A stretch of 64,000 nt of DNA from NCBI GenBank assembly GCA_033002965.1, contig JAURVB010013334.1, forward strand, positions 1 through 64,000, read 5' to 3'. Shown here in pieces: positions 48,371-59,590 of this stretch. Every line of letters starts with the position of its first letter. Position 1 is the first letter of the stretch. A model generated the notes under the pieces. It was not told the origin of the DNA, searched no databases, and was given only the letters and a program-made list of their open reading frames with translations. This DNA comes from Piper betle (Eukaryota > Streptophyta > Magnoliopsida > Piperales > Piperaceae). The translations under genes were made by a program, and so were the position numbers.

Positions 48371-50351
48371 TTTCGGGGACGAAATTCCCTAAGGTGGGTG
48401 GATTGTGAGATCCCTCAACTTAGTCCCACATCTAATACCTACTGGGAGAAGATCCTGTTTATAAGTGGGAATGGACTATAGATCTTTAACTTCCGGGGTG
48501 CCCATTTTAAAGAAATGACTTAGCCCATTACGTTTACACTCTTGGGCTGGAGGTCGTTACAAATGGTATTAGAGCCGACCTGGTTCCGTGTTAGATGGTG
48601 GGCTGGACTAGAAACGTTGGCTAGGCTGCCCAGTCACGGGCCAGAAAGGACGTGGGCTGGGGCACAGCAAACGTGGCCAAGAATGGGCATTTCGGGGACG
48701 AAATTCCCTAAGGTTGGGTGGATTGTGAGATCCCCTCAACTTGGTCCCACATCTAATACCTACTGGGAGAAGATCCCTGTTTATAAGTGGGAATGGACTA
48801 TAGATCTTTAACTTCCGGGGTGCCCATTTTAAGGAAATGACTTAGCCCATTACGTTGCACCCTTGGGCTTGGTCGTTACAAGTGGTATCAGAAGCTGAGC
48901 CTGGTTACCGTGTTGGATGGTTGGGATGAGACTAGAGACGTTGGCTAGGAATGTGCCATCACGGGCCAACAAAGGTCACGGGCTGGGGATATGCAACTGG
49001 CCAAAGACTAGCAACGTTGACTAGGCTGCGGGTCACCGGGCCAGAAAGGACGTGTGCTGAGGGCTAGCAACGGGCCAAGAACAGGCATTGGGACGCAGCT
49101 TCCTGAAGGTGGGTGGATTGTGAAGATCCCTCAACTTGGTCCCACATCTGTGCCTACTGGGAAGATCCTGTCTATGGTCGGGAATGGACTATGGGATCTC
49201 CTAACTTCCGGGGGTGCCCATTTTAAAGAACAGCTGACTTAGCCCGTTACGTTGCACTTTTGGGCTGAGCCTGGACACTGTACATCTCCTGATCTTTCGA
49301 TTGCTGAAGTCATGGCGAAATTGTAACTGAAGTGTCCTCCACTTCAACACTTCATTTGATTCTTCACACTTGATTTCTTCACTTGGTTGCTTGGTTTTCT
49401 TCTTCATTGGGAGTCTTATTGATCTTAATTCTTTTGATGGTACATAGATTCCAATGAATGTACTTAGAGAGTTTTGACTTGTTGTTTCATCAAAATAAGG
49501 TTCAACACTTCTATTGACACCTTTTGATGATGACACCTCCAATGTGTTGAACTCTCAAAGTAGTTGGTGTCAATCCTTATGAAACATTCATTAATCTTGT
49601 CATTACTGAACTTCAACTCTTCCATTTTTCAAGCTCTTCCTTTTGAGTACATGCATCGTCATTGTTCTATACCTACACAAGAGGCTAGTCCAAAACAATC
49701 TAAGATGCCATGATGGAATGTTATGCTTATGATGCTCATGCCATACAATTTATGGCTAACAAGAAATTGACATCCTAAAATGAGTTAGTCATTCTCATTA
49801 ATTGATCATTATTGTTTCAAGCTCATGAGATTACTATACTCTAACCACTCAGACCTTCCCCTACATATGAGCACACTCTCCCTAGACAAGTACCCATTAC
49901 ACATATACAATCTCGCCTCTTGGTCATCTCAGCAAGCAATCATTATAAGGGAGTGAGTCAGTCACATAACTATGGCTAGCACTCATCAGCACCCTTATAC
50001 CAATGCATCCTTTTTGTTTTATGTATAGTATGATAAGTATTAAAAAATTGACCTAACAATAAATACATATGATTTGTGACCAAATTAACAGTCGATTCGC
50101 AGTCGCAACTTTTCAATTTATAACCGAGTTATTGCTAGTCACTAATTGGTTGGAAAAAACTGTCTAAAATTTTTTTTAGAAAATATGTTGTGACCTAACA
50201 TGGGCTCGCTAAGCGGTCACAAATAGTTTACATTTATAACCAAGCAAATTCAGAAGTTGACAGGTTGAAAAAAGACCAACTTATAATAAATTTGAAAAAA
50301 TATTTGTGACTGGATAGTAGTTACTCATGTCGTTTGCTATTTTTCGTAATC

Positions 50352-51313
50352 AAGTAAAAAAATGGGATTGATTGAAGCCCCCAAATTATACTCCTAATTT
50401 AGTCACTGCAGACCGCCCCCATCCACCACCATGCACCACTATGGCTAAAATTTGCCGGTGGCCCACCCTATTAAAACACAACCCGTTGGCCTGGTGTTTT
50501 ACGACTAGTTTGTTGTTGGCTCAATCCAAGCAACACACAGGTGGTTTGGTTGCATCAATCTAGAGCTAGGAGGGTCCTTGTATCTTATTGTGGACTTGGG
50601 GCATTGGGCACGTCAACTATCAAGTTATCTATTCAGCCCCAATTGCTTGGCCAATAGTTTGTCCTGTTTAGTTGTATAGTGTAGCTTACGGCCATGTCAT
50701 GTGTGGTCACATTTAGAGTCATGTCATGTGCCATTCCGAGTGTGCCTCTTAGCCCTAGACGTGCATTAGAAGCCTCCCAAGCCTTCCCTTTTCACTTCCC
50801 TGACATTTCCCCCTTTCCCCTTCATTTTCCTTTCCCTCGCCTAGTTCTTGGGCATGGTGCCTTGGCACTAGTGAGCCAGCACCAAGGTTCTTGGCTAGCA
50901 CCTTCGTACTGCCCACATGCTGAACGTGGGTGGCTTCTCATACCGGGTGCCTTCTCATACCGGGTGCCTTTGCGCTGCACATGGGGATGGTTAAATAAAA
51001 TCCTCCCATTGCCTGTGTTTCTTTCCCACATTCTCTTTTCTCTCCTTCTCTCCTTCTCTCCTTCTCTCCTTCTCTCCTCCTCCCCCTATCCCTAGCAGCC
51101 ACCCTCCTCCCCTTTATCCCCTTTCCCCCTCCTTTCTCCTCTCCTGTCCTCCTTCTCCCATTTTCATCTTCCCCGTGAGGTATGCTCTTCCACACTTTTT
51201 TTCTTTTCATTTTTCAATATGTGTATGATATGCTTGTATGCAGATCTTCCCGTTTATGCATATAGATGTATTTATCATCACATTTATTTGTTGATCCCAT
51301 TGACATTTTATTT
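50352..51313 (+). other. LTR-like segment with pyrimidine-rich tract
   Basis: No gene. From 51025 to 51170 it is almost pure C/T, with 'tctccttctc' repeated about five times, and it ends in a splice-donor-like GTGAG|GTATGC near 51177. The minus strand of LTR F1 (40560-40340) has the same layout, a C/T-rich tract then TTGAG|GTAAAG. This stretch is therefore probably an LTR or leader fragment in plus orientation. A 17-bp duplication ('cttctcataccgggtgc') lies at 50935-50968. Confidence 0.45.
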
Positions 51314-54300
51314 TGCAACACCCCATTTTTTAATCTGAGGGTGGGGTAGTCAAAGTGCGATGTTATCATTTAGAAGCTATTCATTGGACTACTATCATAC
51401 AAGTCTTACAGTAACAGATCTTAACCCTCAAAGAGGTTTAAGATAAACAACCTTACCAGATTCTTATACAATGCTTGTTGATCATTCTACATAGTAAATG
51501 CCTTAGACTTAAAAGCTCCTACATAAGCACTCTAAGTTACACCCCCCAGCAACTAAGAAGGTGACTTTAGAAATACATACGTGATTACTCTAAACTACAG
51601 AAGAGGCATACCCCTGCTGCAGTTAAGAGTTTGAGCTTTTTTGAATGCATAATCTAGTTCTTAACTTTGTTCCAGTGATTGCCTTACGTAACTTAATTAC
51701 TTCTTGTTGATGATCTCGCAGTAATGTAACACTGGGTCATGGTTACCTATTCTACATACCTGGGAACAAAAATTTAAACACATATAACCAAAGCCATCAC
51801 CGAATGACAAAGCATCATACCCTAACATATAGCTTTCATGTGGGCTCTTTATGAGGAATGAAATGTAAGCTCCTCTTACCCATGTTTCTCTACACACACA
51901 CACAGCTGCAACCAAATAAGTCTAGCGTACCACGTTTGTTCCCCATCGGGTTATAGGACTTTGAGTCTTATGCACCCTCCAAACGATTGTTAGAATGCCT
52001 TAAAGTTAACACCATGCATGACGATAATAATAAAGTAATACTAAGGCATACAGAATCACTCATAAAACATCCACATGCATCATAACAAAGTTTAGGTCAC
52101 GAACCCGAACCGCAACACCACACTTAGCCTCAGAATTTCCAATAATAAATAGATCCCAAGTACGTAGATCATACAAAAACATAGTCCATAATACATAATA
52201 CAATAATAGCACACAGTACCATCCCCCGCCATGAGCCTCTTGATCCGTCTACTACATCGGCCACTGTCATGCGTACATAGTGACATATTTATAAAAAATT
52301 TGTCAATAATCAAGTAAGTTAATTATCAGTCCAAAAATAGCTACTGATATTGGCAATAGTGACAAATGAGTGTCTTAACACTCATAAAAAATCATGAAAC
52401 TTCAAAAAGCCACATGGGTAATAAGCAAAGATAATTTATTACATATGCCAGCATGCATGCACAACAAAAATCATATTCAAACAAGAAGATTACACTTTCA
52501 CATCCTCCATATATCACCCACTGGTACCCAAGTAGCTTGGAATAGTTTTGTTAGTGTCACAATTCCCAGAAATGCACTACATTCACAGTAACCCTATATA
52601 CATTACATTACTTTAGGATGGAAAAAAGGTAATAGTGCAATTTATAATGCTGCCCCTCCCTCCCCCCAATACCACTTATTCTCTTATTCATAAAATCCGT
52701 AAAATTGTGCATAGTTATATAATATGCTTAAGAAAAGACTTGTATAATAAATTTCTCAATCTTCAATTCAAAAACTTAGAAGGGATCTAATCCTTTTAGT
52801 TTTATTAAACTATGAAAAACTCGACAAAATGGCGCGACATCAAAGAGATCCAATAAAATGTTGCCGGCACCGTCTTACGTCTAAAACTCACTAAAAACTC
52901 AACACTTAGGGAACCAATTAGAGGTGAAGCAAAAGTGACTCCTATAGAACTGGATGAGTTGAGCTACTACTCCTAACTCGGTAAGCTCACTCCATATGAC
53001 CTAACATAAAGATGGAACCCGAATAAGACTTGGATCACATTAGCACATTCAGCAAGGCAACGCCTCCACACATGCACAAGACATATTACACTTAATTAAA
53101 TTAATTTCTTGATTAAGTTCACGCTTAACCTCATTAAATAACTTAATTATGGTTACATGTACACTTAGTTGGAAAAATCCAATACATAGGTTTAATTGAA
53201 TGAACTTAACCAGATGATTTTTTGGAAAAATCCAATACATAGTTTTAATTGAATGAACTTAACCAGATGATTTTTTGGATGGGCCAAACGGTATCTAAAT
53301 AGGCTAAAATTTGGACTAGTGGGCCCTAACACTCTAAGGGTTGGGTGGAACATTTACCAAGTTCTAGTCCATGGGCCAATATAGTAAGCAAGGCCCACTA
53401 TAGCTGGGCTAAGGTACTAGGAACAGTGTTCCTAGGCTACACACCAATTTTTCTAAGTGTCGTTCATCGGCTTGGAGACTCCAAATGGGCCTGGGTAAGT
53501 AGGTGTAATTAGCCAACATCGTGGGCTTGAGCTCAATATGATTTCATGTCAAAATAAAACAATTTATGCTTGAGTGATCTCAGAAGTGGAAGGTATTGGG
53601 TAGGCTATTTTTATAGTTGGGTGGACCTAATGGGTTTGGAAAAATCCTAATGCAAGATTTACTGAGCCAAAGGCTCAAAAATTTTAATATCATCTTATAG
53701 GGACAAACCCAAGATGTGAGAGACATTTCATGCAATTTCATCACCATTTGACTAGGGTTTTAGATTTTACATTCGAAGTTATGGAACTAGGGTTCTGCCT
53801 GCATTCCTAGACATTCCAAAAAATCTATTAAAATAACCACCTAAATTAATTTTAATTAATGCACCCTTGTTGCTGGCACCCTGCAAATTGGACTATAAAA
53901 AGCCAAAAATCACGGGCACGCAGTCAGTTATCGTGAACTGAACCGCATGTGAGCCCAAACTTGGGTAGAAGGGCACTGGCACAACACCTTTGCATGAGTA
54001 AAAGAGGGAGGCAAATTGACATTTTGGATAGAAGGGCCCTCTCCCAACTCCTTTGCACCCATACCCAAAACCCTAATCATAATTTGGCTAGCACAAGGGA
54101 TCCCTCCAAGCACCCATGTGCTCAATGCAAGTTGTGCGCGCTAAAGATTTTTACTCTAAGGCAGCTCGGGCAACCTCAGGAACCGTGTTGTAGGTCTTGC
54201 AAGGGCTAAAGTTGACCAAAGGGGGGGGGGTCAAACACACCAGACTCGTGAGGGACATGATCATAAACCTAACTAGACTTGACTCAAAAGATAACCGCAA

Positions 54301-54474
54301 ATAAGAGATGTGACAACATAGTGTCCGGCCAGGCGGTGCTAAGCACCAAGAAATCATGGCTCAAACATATGTATCGTACATATGCATGCAGCAAAAAGGG
54401 CCAAGCATGCAACTTGATCCAGGTCATGATTGAACCAAAACTAAAACCGTCGAGAAGATAACCTGAGTTTTACA
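51314..54474 (-). repeat. Tekay-type 3' LTR F2 (3.16 kb)
   Basis: The minus-strand start TGTAAAACTCAGG at 54474 lies directly after the polypurine tract. The end ..GGGGTGTTGCA is at 51314. It is homologous to F1 (37336-41000), and more distantly in layout to LTRs A to E. It contains a 60-bp tandem duplication at about 53168-53280 ('ggaaaaatccaatacata' twice). Confidence 0.8.
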
Positions 54475-54516
54475 ACCTCCCCTACTAAGGAAAATTTCAT
54501 TTCTAAAATTTATCTA
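54475..54516 (-). promoter_or_regulatory. Polypurine tract and conserved pre-LTR motif
   Basis: The minus strand reads 'aattttagaaatgaaatttt' then CCTTAGTAGGGGAGGT up to the LTR. The plant chromovirus-type 'TTTCG.GGACGAAATTT' motif just before the 3' LTR is recognisable. The same motif occurs in the TRIM array (for example 48371-48400). Confidence 0.7.
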
Positions 54517-54689
54517 AGGGGTTGCACATCACAAGAAATAATGTACAAAACACGGGAACATAACAAACACCCAAAAAGAAGGGTGTGCTAGTACCTCGTG
54601 TCGACATGTCTTGTTCCCGGGCTCATTGGTGGACATGCACTTGTGTGGCAGCTACCCACATGCTGCCCAGTTGTAGTCCATGAACATCC

Positions 54690-55400
54690 TAAGACCTCCA
54701 TATTCTTTTCAAGAAGTAGAACTGGGGCATCCTGGGGCGAGTCACTAAGTAGAAGGAATCCCATTTGCACATCTCTTGTAGCTAGCTCTTGAGTTCCTAG
54801 AAGTCAAATGGTGGCATCAGGTACGATGTCTCAATAATCGATGCATCACCTGGTAGCACCTCGATGGCAAGCTCTGCATCTCCGGTCATGGGAAACTCCA
54901 CAACCTGCATAGGGATTGTATCGTCTCCACCAGGCAGCACATCTAACGTAATTAGTGCTGGTTCCTCACTTGTGGCCACATTGCAGGCAAGAAAGGCCTC
55001 GCATCCTCTTGATATCAACTTTTAGGCTCTCTGAAAGGCAATGAAGTTGCCTATGCTACCTCTACCTCTGCCTTAAAAAGTCACTCTCTCCTAACATGAG
55101 AGACAAAGATAAACCTTCTTCTTTAGACAATCAATCAATGCACTATGCCTCATCATCCAATCCATGCCGAAGATGGCGTCAAACTGTCTCATCAGTAGAA
55201 CTATGAGGTCTCTCGTCAACGTGCAACGCTGAATGACAACAAGGATGCCTCACACACACACTCTGGTGGTGAGAGTAGAACTTGAATGGGTCCACACAAC
55301 TAAGTCTTGACCTGGCTCACCTACTGTCAAGCCAATCCTATCTACGAAGGTCCTGGCTAGGAAAGTGTGTCTATTGCCCAAATCAAACAATATTGTTGTA
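54690..55400 (-). pseudogene. Tekay-like protease and N-terminal RT stub
   Basis: The minus strand reads 'TILFDLGNRHTFLARTFVDRIGL' (active-site Asp codon 55384-55382, with D-L-G in place of D-S-G). Then come 'DLIVLLMRQFDAIFGMDWMMRHSALIDC', a typical end of the domain, and 'KLISRGCEAFLACNV'. The pre-RT linker 'AELAIEVLPGDASIIETSYLMPPF' (about 54850-54805) leads to the first RT block ('ELKS.LQEM', 'MPQFYFLKR'). Similarity then stops. Stops and shifts occur at several points. It shows that the lost part starts inside RT. Confidence 0.8.
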
Positions 55401-55774
55401 GATACTAAATGGATAAGGTGTGTACCTGTGATGATGTTACATCTTGTACTGCCTCATTAGCTATGGCTACTTACATCCATCTATACTCCTCAGTCTTGTA
55501 GAGTGGATGCCATCATCCACCAGATCATCTATCTGCCAAACATCATCTCTCTATAATGCTGCTAGGTCTACTATTGTAGAACTTGCCTCCCTCTAATATC
55601 CTTCCTGGCCCTACTGGCCAAACTGTCTATGATGTGCCCGCTACTGCAGATCACCCTTCAATTGCTGCACCCTAAGAATGGGCTGGTAGTGCAAATTGGA
55701 GTGGCTATTGTGTCGGTGCAGGCAAGTCTCTGTTGTAACTAAGGTCCTCTAAACTGCTACTATTATGGCCGTCT

Positions 55775-56960
55775 AGAGCATTTGGCTACAAAATGCCCTA
55801 TCTTGCCACAAGTTGACTAGGCACCTACGATCCTCAGGCAATCACTGCCATGCCTCCTCCGGCAGTGTGGGCACAATGGTTCCTCCATGTAATCCACAGC
55901 CACACACGCCTTAGTCTAGAATGCCGATCTGCTGGGGAAAACTTAGCATTTGATGACACTCAACAGTATACACTATCACTCTTGGTCTATCTGTCTCCAT
56001 TGATGCTAGGGGGCCTGATAATCATGATCCCACCATCTCTAGTTTTGTCGATTGGACTGACCACCTTCTCTAGCCTGGTAGTGTGAGTCTTGGGCATGTT
56101 TGCACCTGAGTGCCCTCGTAACTGCCTCCGGTAAAGTCCCACATACAAATGTAGCTACGACGGATCTGATGAGGATCCTCAGTTCTAATACAAATTGTGA
56201 TGGCAGCTCTCTCTTGTTGGAGAAGTGGCAATGCGTAAACCTCTCTAGGGTCATGAATCTTGCCTAATACTCTACAACAGACATACCCTCCTCCTAGTGC
56301 AGCAATAATAAATTCATCTTCTTCATAGCCCTGACTATCAGGGAGAAATATTGGGTGTAGAATATCAACCGGAAACTCATCACATGGTATCAATTCTAAG
56401 GCTATGGTCTCAAAGAAGGCGGCGTGGGCAGACTCCCACTAGACCTTGCTGAAGCTCTACATGGCTTCGGTAGCCATGCACGCCCATAGCTCTGCTGGTC
56501 ATCCCATTTACGTAAGCACTCCTCTAGTTGTGTCCATCCACTCCAGGGAAATCTCTGGTCAGTACTCCCATAGAACAACCATTCACCATTTTTCAGAAAA
56601 TTATTGACGTTGCATCTCTCTCTAACATGAATTGGGCCTTGGGATCCATAGCCCTCACCCATGATGAACTGTCTTAGTCATGTGGTCTATGCTTGTTCAT
56701 TGCCAACTTGTCTCGTTAATGGTATTCCTACTGGCATTCCTAGTGTGGGCATGCCATATAGCCCTACTAATGGTGGAGCTGGTGAGACATGTGGGAACTC
56801 TACTCTCAGTAGTGGCGATGGTGGCACTCTCTCCAGCTGAGAGGTCTCAACAAAGTTCTCCACCTCTACCAGTTTCATTTCCAATCTCACTTTTATTACA
56901 ATCATGTTGCAAACTGAATCCAACAGTCGGCTCAATCCTGTCACAACTATTGTCAGACCT
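55775..56960 (-). pseudogene. Tekay-like gag remnant with zinc knuckle
   Basis: Minus-strand capsid-like blocks: 'YFSLIVRAMKKMN', 'EEGMSVVEY.ARFMTLERF' (about 56320-56220) and 'RILIRSVVATFVCGTLPEAVTRALRC' (about 56175-56100). Then comes a zinc knuckle reading C-G-K-I-G-H-F-V-A-K-C, with its first Cys position replaced (a TAG lies three residues before). N-terminal sequence up to about 56980 is weaker. Frames change several times. Confidence 0.65.
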
Positions 56961-57000
56961 CTTGGGCTCCCAAGCATGACGTCGGTAAACTTTCGGTTGA

Positions 57001-57567
57001 GGGTTCAACAGCCAAAGTGGGTATGGAACCCTAGGATGATGTGGTACAAATTGAATATGACAACTTGCCCAATTTTAAACTAGACCACACGCCATTTTTG
57101 GTCTGAAACTTGAACCATCAAATAACCCATAAGGAATAAATAAAATACAGTAAGCATGCAATAATTAGCACATAATTCACTAACATCAACCATACCGTTA
57201 ATATGTCAATAAGTTCAAATATTAATTATTCCAACTATAAATAATTTATCCATGACAATATAATAATCAAATAATAAGCAACAAAAATAATATAACAAGT
57301 CTCAACTATGACTAATGTAATATTCCAACTCCCATGAATCATATAAGGTTCCAATGCTAATAATATATAACCAAATAATAAAATACAAAAATTCCAAAAA
57401 TAGCTAATATAGTCTAACTAGTAGTCCAAGTGTAGATTCACATTGTTGTCTCTTCCCAATACTCAAATAATTAACACATAATTAACTAACATAAACCATA
57501 CCTGTTAACCTGTTAATATGTCAATAAGTGCAAATAATAATTATTCCATCCACAAATAATTTGTCCA

Positions 57568-57611
<44 letters not shown>

Positions 57612-57620
57612 TATATATGA

Positions 57621-57656
<36 letters not shown>

Positions 57657-58850
57657 GTATATATAATCAAATAATGTGCAACAAATATAATATAACATGT
57701 CTCAACTATGACAAATATAATAATCCTACTAGCATGAATCATATCAGGTTTCACTCCTAATAATATATAACCAAATAGTAAAATACTAAAAGTCCAAAAA
57801 TAGTTAATATAGTCTAACTAGTAGTCTAACTGCATAATTTTTGCTGCTATCTCCTGCTAATGCTCACTCCTAGCAAGTTATTACCTGTGGAGGTAATTCC
57901 ACATTAATAATGAACCACATAGTATGTATAACAATAATGAACAAATAAAAAGCATCGCAAATATGAGTTTACGCCTAACTCTGGTTACAACAGATAGGCC
58001 TAACTGTCTAAAAAAATTACCATTTCCTTCGTTGGGAAACAGTACACCTATTCACCGCCCAGACTCCAGTGCCTTAGTGCATATTAGGCTATGTCGGATC
58101 ACAATTCTCTGATCCTACGTTTTTGTGGGATGAGCCTTACACCCCTGGCCATATATTTTAATATAATAAGTAATGCCTCAGACACGTACTCTTACAGTAA
58201 TGCCAAAAACCCTACCTCTCACCCATCTCATCAACGGCTTTCTATGCTAATTAAATATCATACAAGCCATACCTACCTTGCATGCCTCAGTTATTATTTC
58301 TCGAACTAGTTTGTGGGCAACTTCTTAAACCTAGCTACTGCCCCTCCTCTTCTCAATGTCACTTCTAAGCCAACAATTAGAGAGAGATGATATCTCTTAT
58401 GGAGAATATAAATAGGTCCCTCCTACAAGGGGCATTTCAGGTATTCAACTTGAAATAGTTAATCAAATTCCTAATATGTCTTGTATTTATCTAAAAGGGA
58501 TTTCACCCTCCTAAAACCACCCTAAATATTTCCAAAACACAATCTCTAGCCATCCAAATTCACCCTTATTTTGTCCCATTAAAATTCTTCTATCTTATGG
58601 ACTTGTAAAAAATCAATTTTGTCCTTCCTTGTCATTATCTGATAACTTGGTTATAAGGTCAACTTGAAATGGCTATATCTCACTCTCTAGAATTCTATTT
58701 TACCTAATTCATCTTTTGTTTCATTTCTTGAAATGCCTAGTCTATTATCAAAATTCCAGGACATGAATTTTCAAAGTTGATTTGTCTTAGTTATCCAGTC
58801 TAACCCAACTTGGTTAATTTATCTAATAATAAAAATTGACCCAACCTAGG
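57001..58850. repeat. Unassigned LTR-like region with 350-bp tandem duplication
   Basis: Two diverged copies (about 57145-57430 and 57470-57838) share 'aacatcaaccatac', 'gttaatatgtcaataagt', 'taacaagtctcaactatgac' and 'tagtctaactagtagtc'. The second copy is lengthened by a compound microsatellite. Further right (57850-58460) the word order ('gccttagtgcatat..ggctatgtcggatcac', 'gagccttacacccct', TATA-like 'aatataaataggtccc' near 58409) looks like a plant LTR, but no termini are found. Nothing coding. Confidence 0.5.
57571..57663. repeat. Compound (TA)n(AC)n(TA)n microsatellite
   Basis: A TA tract (57571-57617), about 14 AC units (57621-57648) and a short TA run. It lies inside the second copy of the tandem duplication. 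Confidence 0.95.
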
Positions 58851-58859
58851 ATCTCATAG

Positions 58860-59590
58860 CGAAGGAGGACTTCGTTTAGGTTTTGGTCAAGAGTTCGGCT
58901 GCCAAAAAGGGTTTGGGAACCCCAGGGTTGATGTGGAAGAAGAAATCATAAGTGGAGGAAGCTGGTCAAGCTTTAGACACAAGTTCGGCAGCTAAAGTTG
59001 TGGCTAATTATACGTGAAATTTCAGCTTGCATGTGGTTAATTGTTAGGTAGCCGATCATTATGGAAAAGTTGTCAAAATTAACCATTGGAAAAAGTAAAA
59101 TGGCAAGATTTGAATCATAATGGCCATTATTTTAGGAGAGGCGTTGAAAACCTATAAATAGGTCCTTGGGAGATGAGTTGTGAGACACGTTGGATGATGA
59201 TGAACCACTAAACTCTCTTGGATCAAAATAGGAAGCTTAACTTGTGTTAGAATTGGTGTGATATATTAAGTTATATTCCCAGGTGTTTGATTGTATAACC
59301 AAGAGAGGCTTTGTATGTAAGGTATGCTCAAGTGTGTTTGAGTTGATTATAAACTTGCTAAGTATGGGGAGCGTGTGTGAGCATCTTGCCTATAGGAAGC
59401 TTGGAGAGGAGACTGCCTTGGCTCAAGGTGTGACCTTGTGAAGGGAGGTGTCAATTCAAGTGATGGTTGCTCTAAGGGTGTTTGGAGCTGGTTGTAAGAC
59501 TCCTTGGCACTTGGGAGGTATTTGGGAAGGAAGGCTTGTAGCTTGAAAAGTTCTCTAAGAACAATGTTGCAAGGCCTTTAAGAACAACCA
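58860..59590 (+). repeat. Copia-type LTR fragment G2a
   Basis: It shares with G2b the blocks 'aggcgttgaaaacctataaatagg' (TATA-like), 'tctcttggatcaa', 'cttggagaggagact', 'cacttgggaggt' and 'gaaggcttgtagctt'. It ends abruptly where G2b begins. Confidence 0.7.

Larger units (their letters stand above)
48025..49294 (+). mobile_element. TRIM tandem array: four LTRs, three internal units
   Basis: LTRs starting TGTGAGATCCC lie at 48025-48178, 48404-48561, 48724-48880 and 49119 to about 49294. The first three end in ..GTCGTTACA; the fourth is more changed. After each of the first three, two bases on, comes an initiator-Met-tRNA primer site: TGGTATCAGAGCC at 48181, one change at 48564, and TGGTATCAGAAGC at 48883. 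Before LTRs 2-4 lies a purine-rich 'aaggtgggtgga'. Units share LTRs, so this is one head-to-tail array. There is no coding capacity. Flanks GTGCA (48020-48024) and GTACA (about 49290) suggest a single insertion into LTR G1. Confidence 0.9.
46659..49544 (-). repeat. Copia-type LTR G1, split by a TRIM array
   Basis: The minus-strand end is ..CTAACA at 46659, followed by a primer site. A TATA-like 'cctataaataaggc' lies near 47462. The minus-strand sequence aligns, in order, with 59590-61243 on the plus strand (for example 'ccaatgagagatcagtgta', 'cacttggtgcttgtgaagga'). The right edge is near 49544, where 'tgatgacacctcc' is the complement of a likely LTR start. The array at 48025-49294 interrupts it. 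Open frames such as 46929-47228 are composition artefacts of repeated 'caagcac' and 'ccttc' words. Confidence 0.7.
46020..50351. mobile_element. Probable CACTA-type element carrying nested LTR elements
   Basis: The left end CACTAGTAGAAAAATATTC (46020) is CACTA-like. The right end, complemented, reads GATTACGAAAAATAGCAAACG, a plausible decayed partner. Just inside both ends lie clustered 'tttgtgac(c/t)' and 'agtcac' motifs (46100-46260 and 50070-50320), the usual subterminal repeats of CACTA elements. The matching 3-bp flank is not clear and no transposase is seen. The inside is filled by a copia-type LTR and a TRIM array. Confidence 0.55.
51314..57000 (-). mobile_element. Tekay-like gypsy element reduced to gag, protease and an RT stub
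   Basis: On the minus strand: gag (about 57000-55950), zinc knuckle (about 55810-55775), protease (about 55400-55020), start of RT (about 54820-54690), a short 3' stretch, the polypurine tract GTAGGGGAGGT (54485-54475), and then the 3' LTR (54474-51314). RT core, RNase H, integrase and chromodomain are missing. The 5' LTR is not recognised to the right of 57000. Frames are broken throughout. This element fixes the orientation and lineage of the solo LTRs elsewhere in the window. Confidence 0.75.

Noticed and set aside
55741..55800. Zinc-knuckle-like reading on the plus strand (C-Y-Y-Y-G-R-L-E-H-L-A-T-K-C)
   Set aside because: The minus strand carries the gag, zinc knuckle and protease in proper order, so the plus-strand resemblance is a chance product of the complementary codons.
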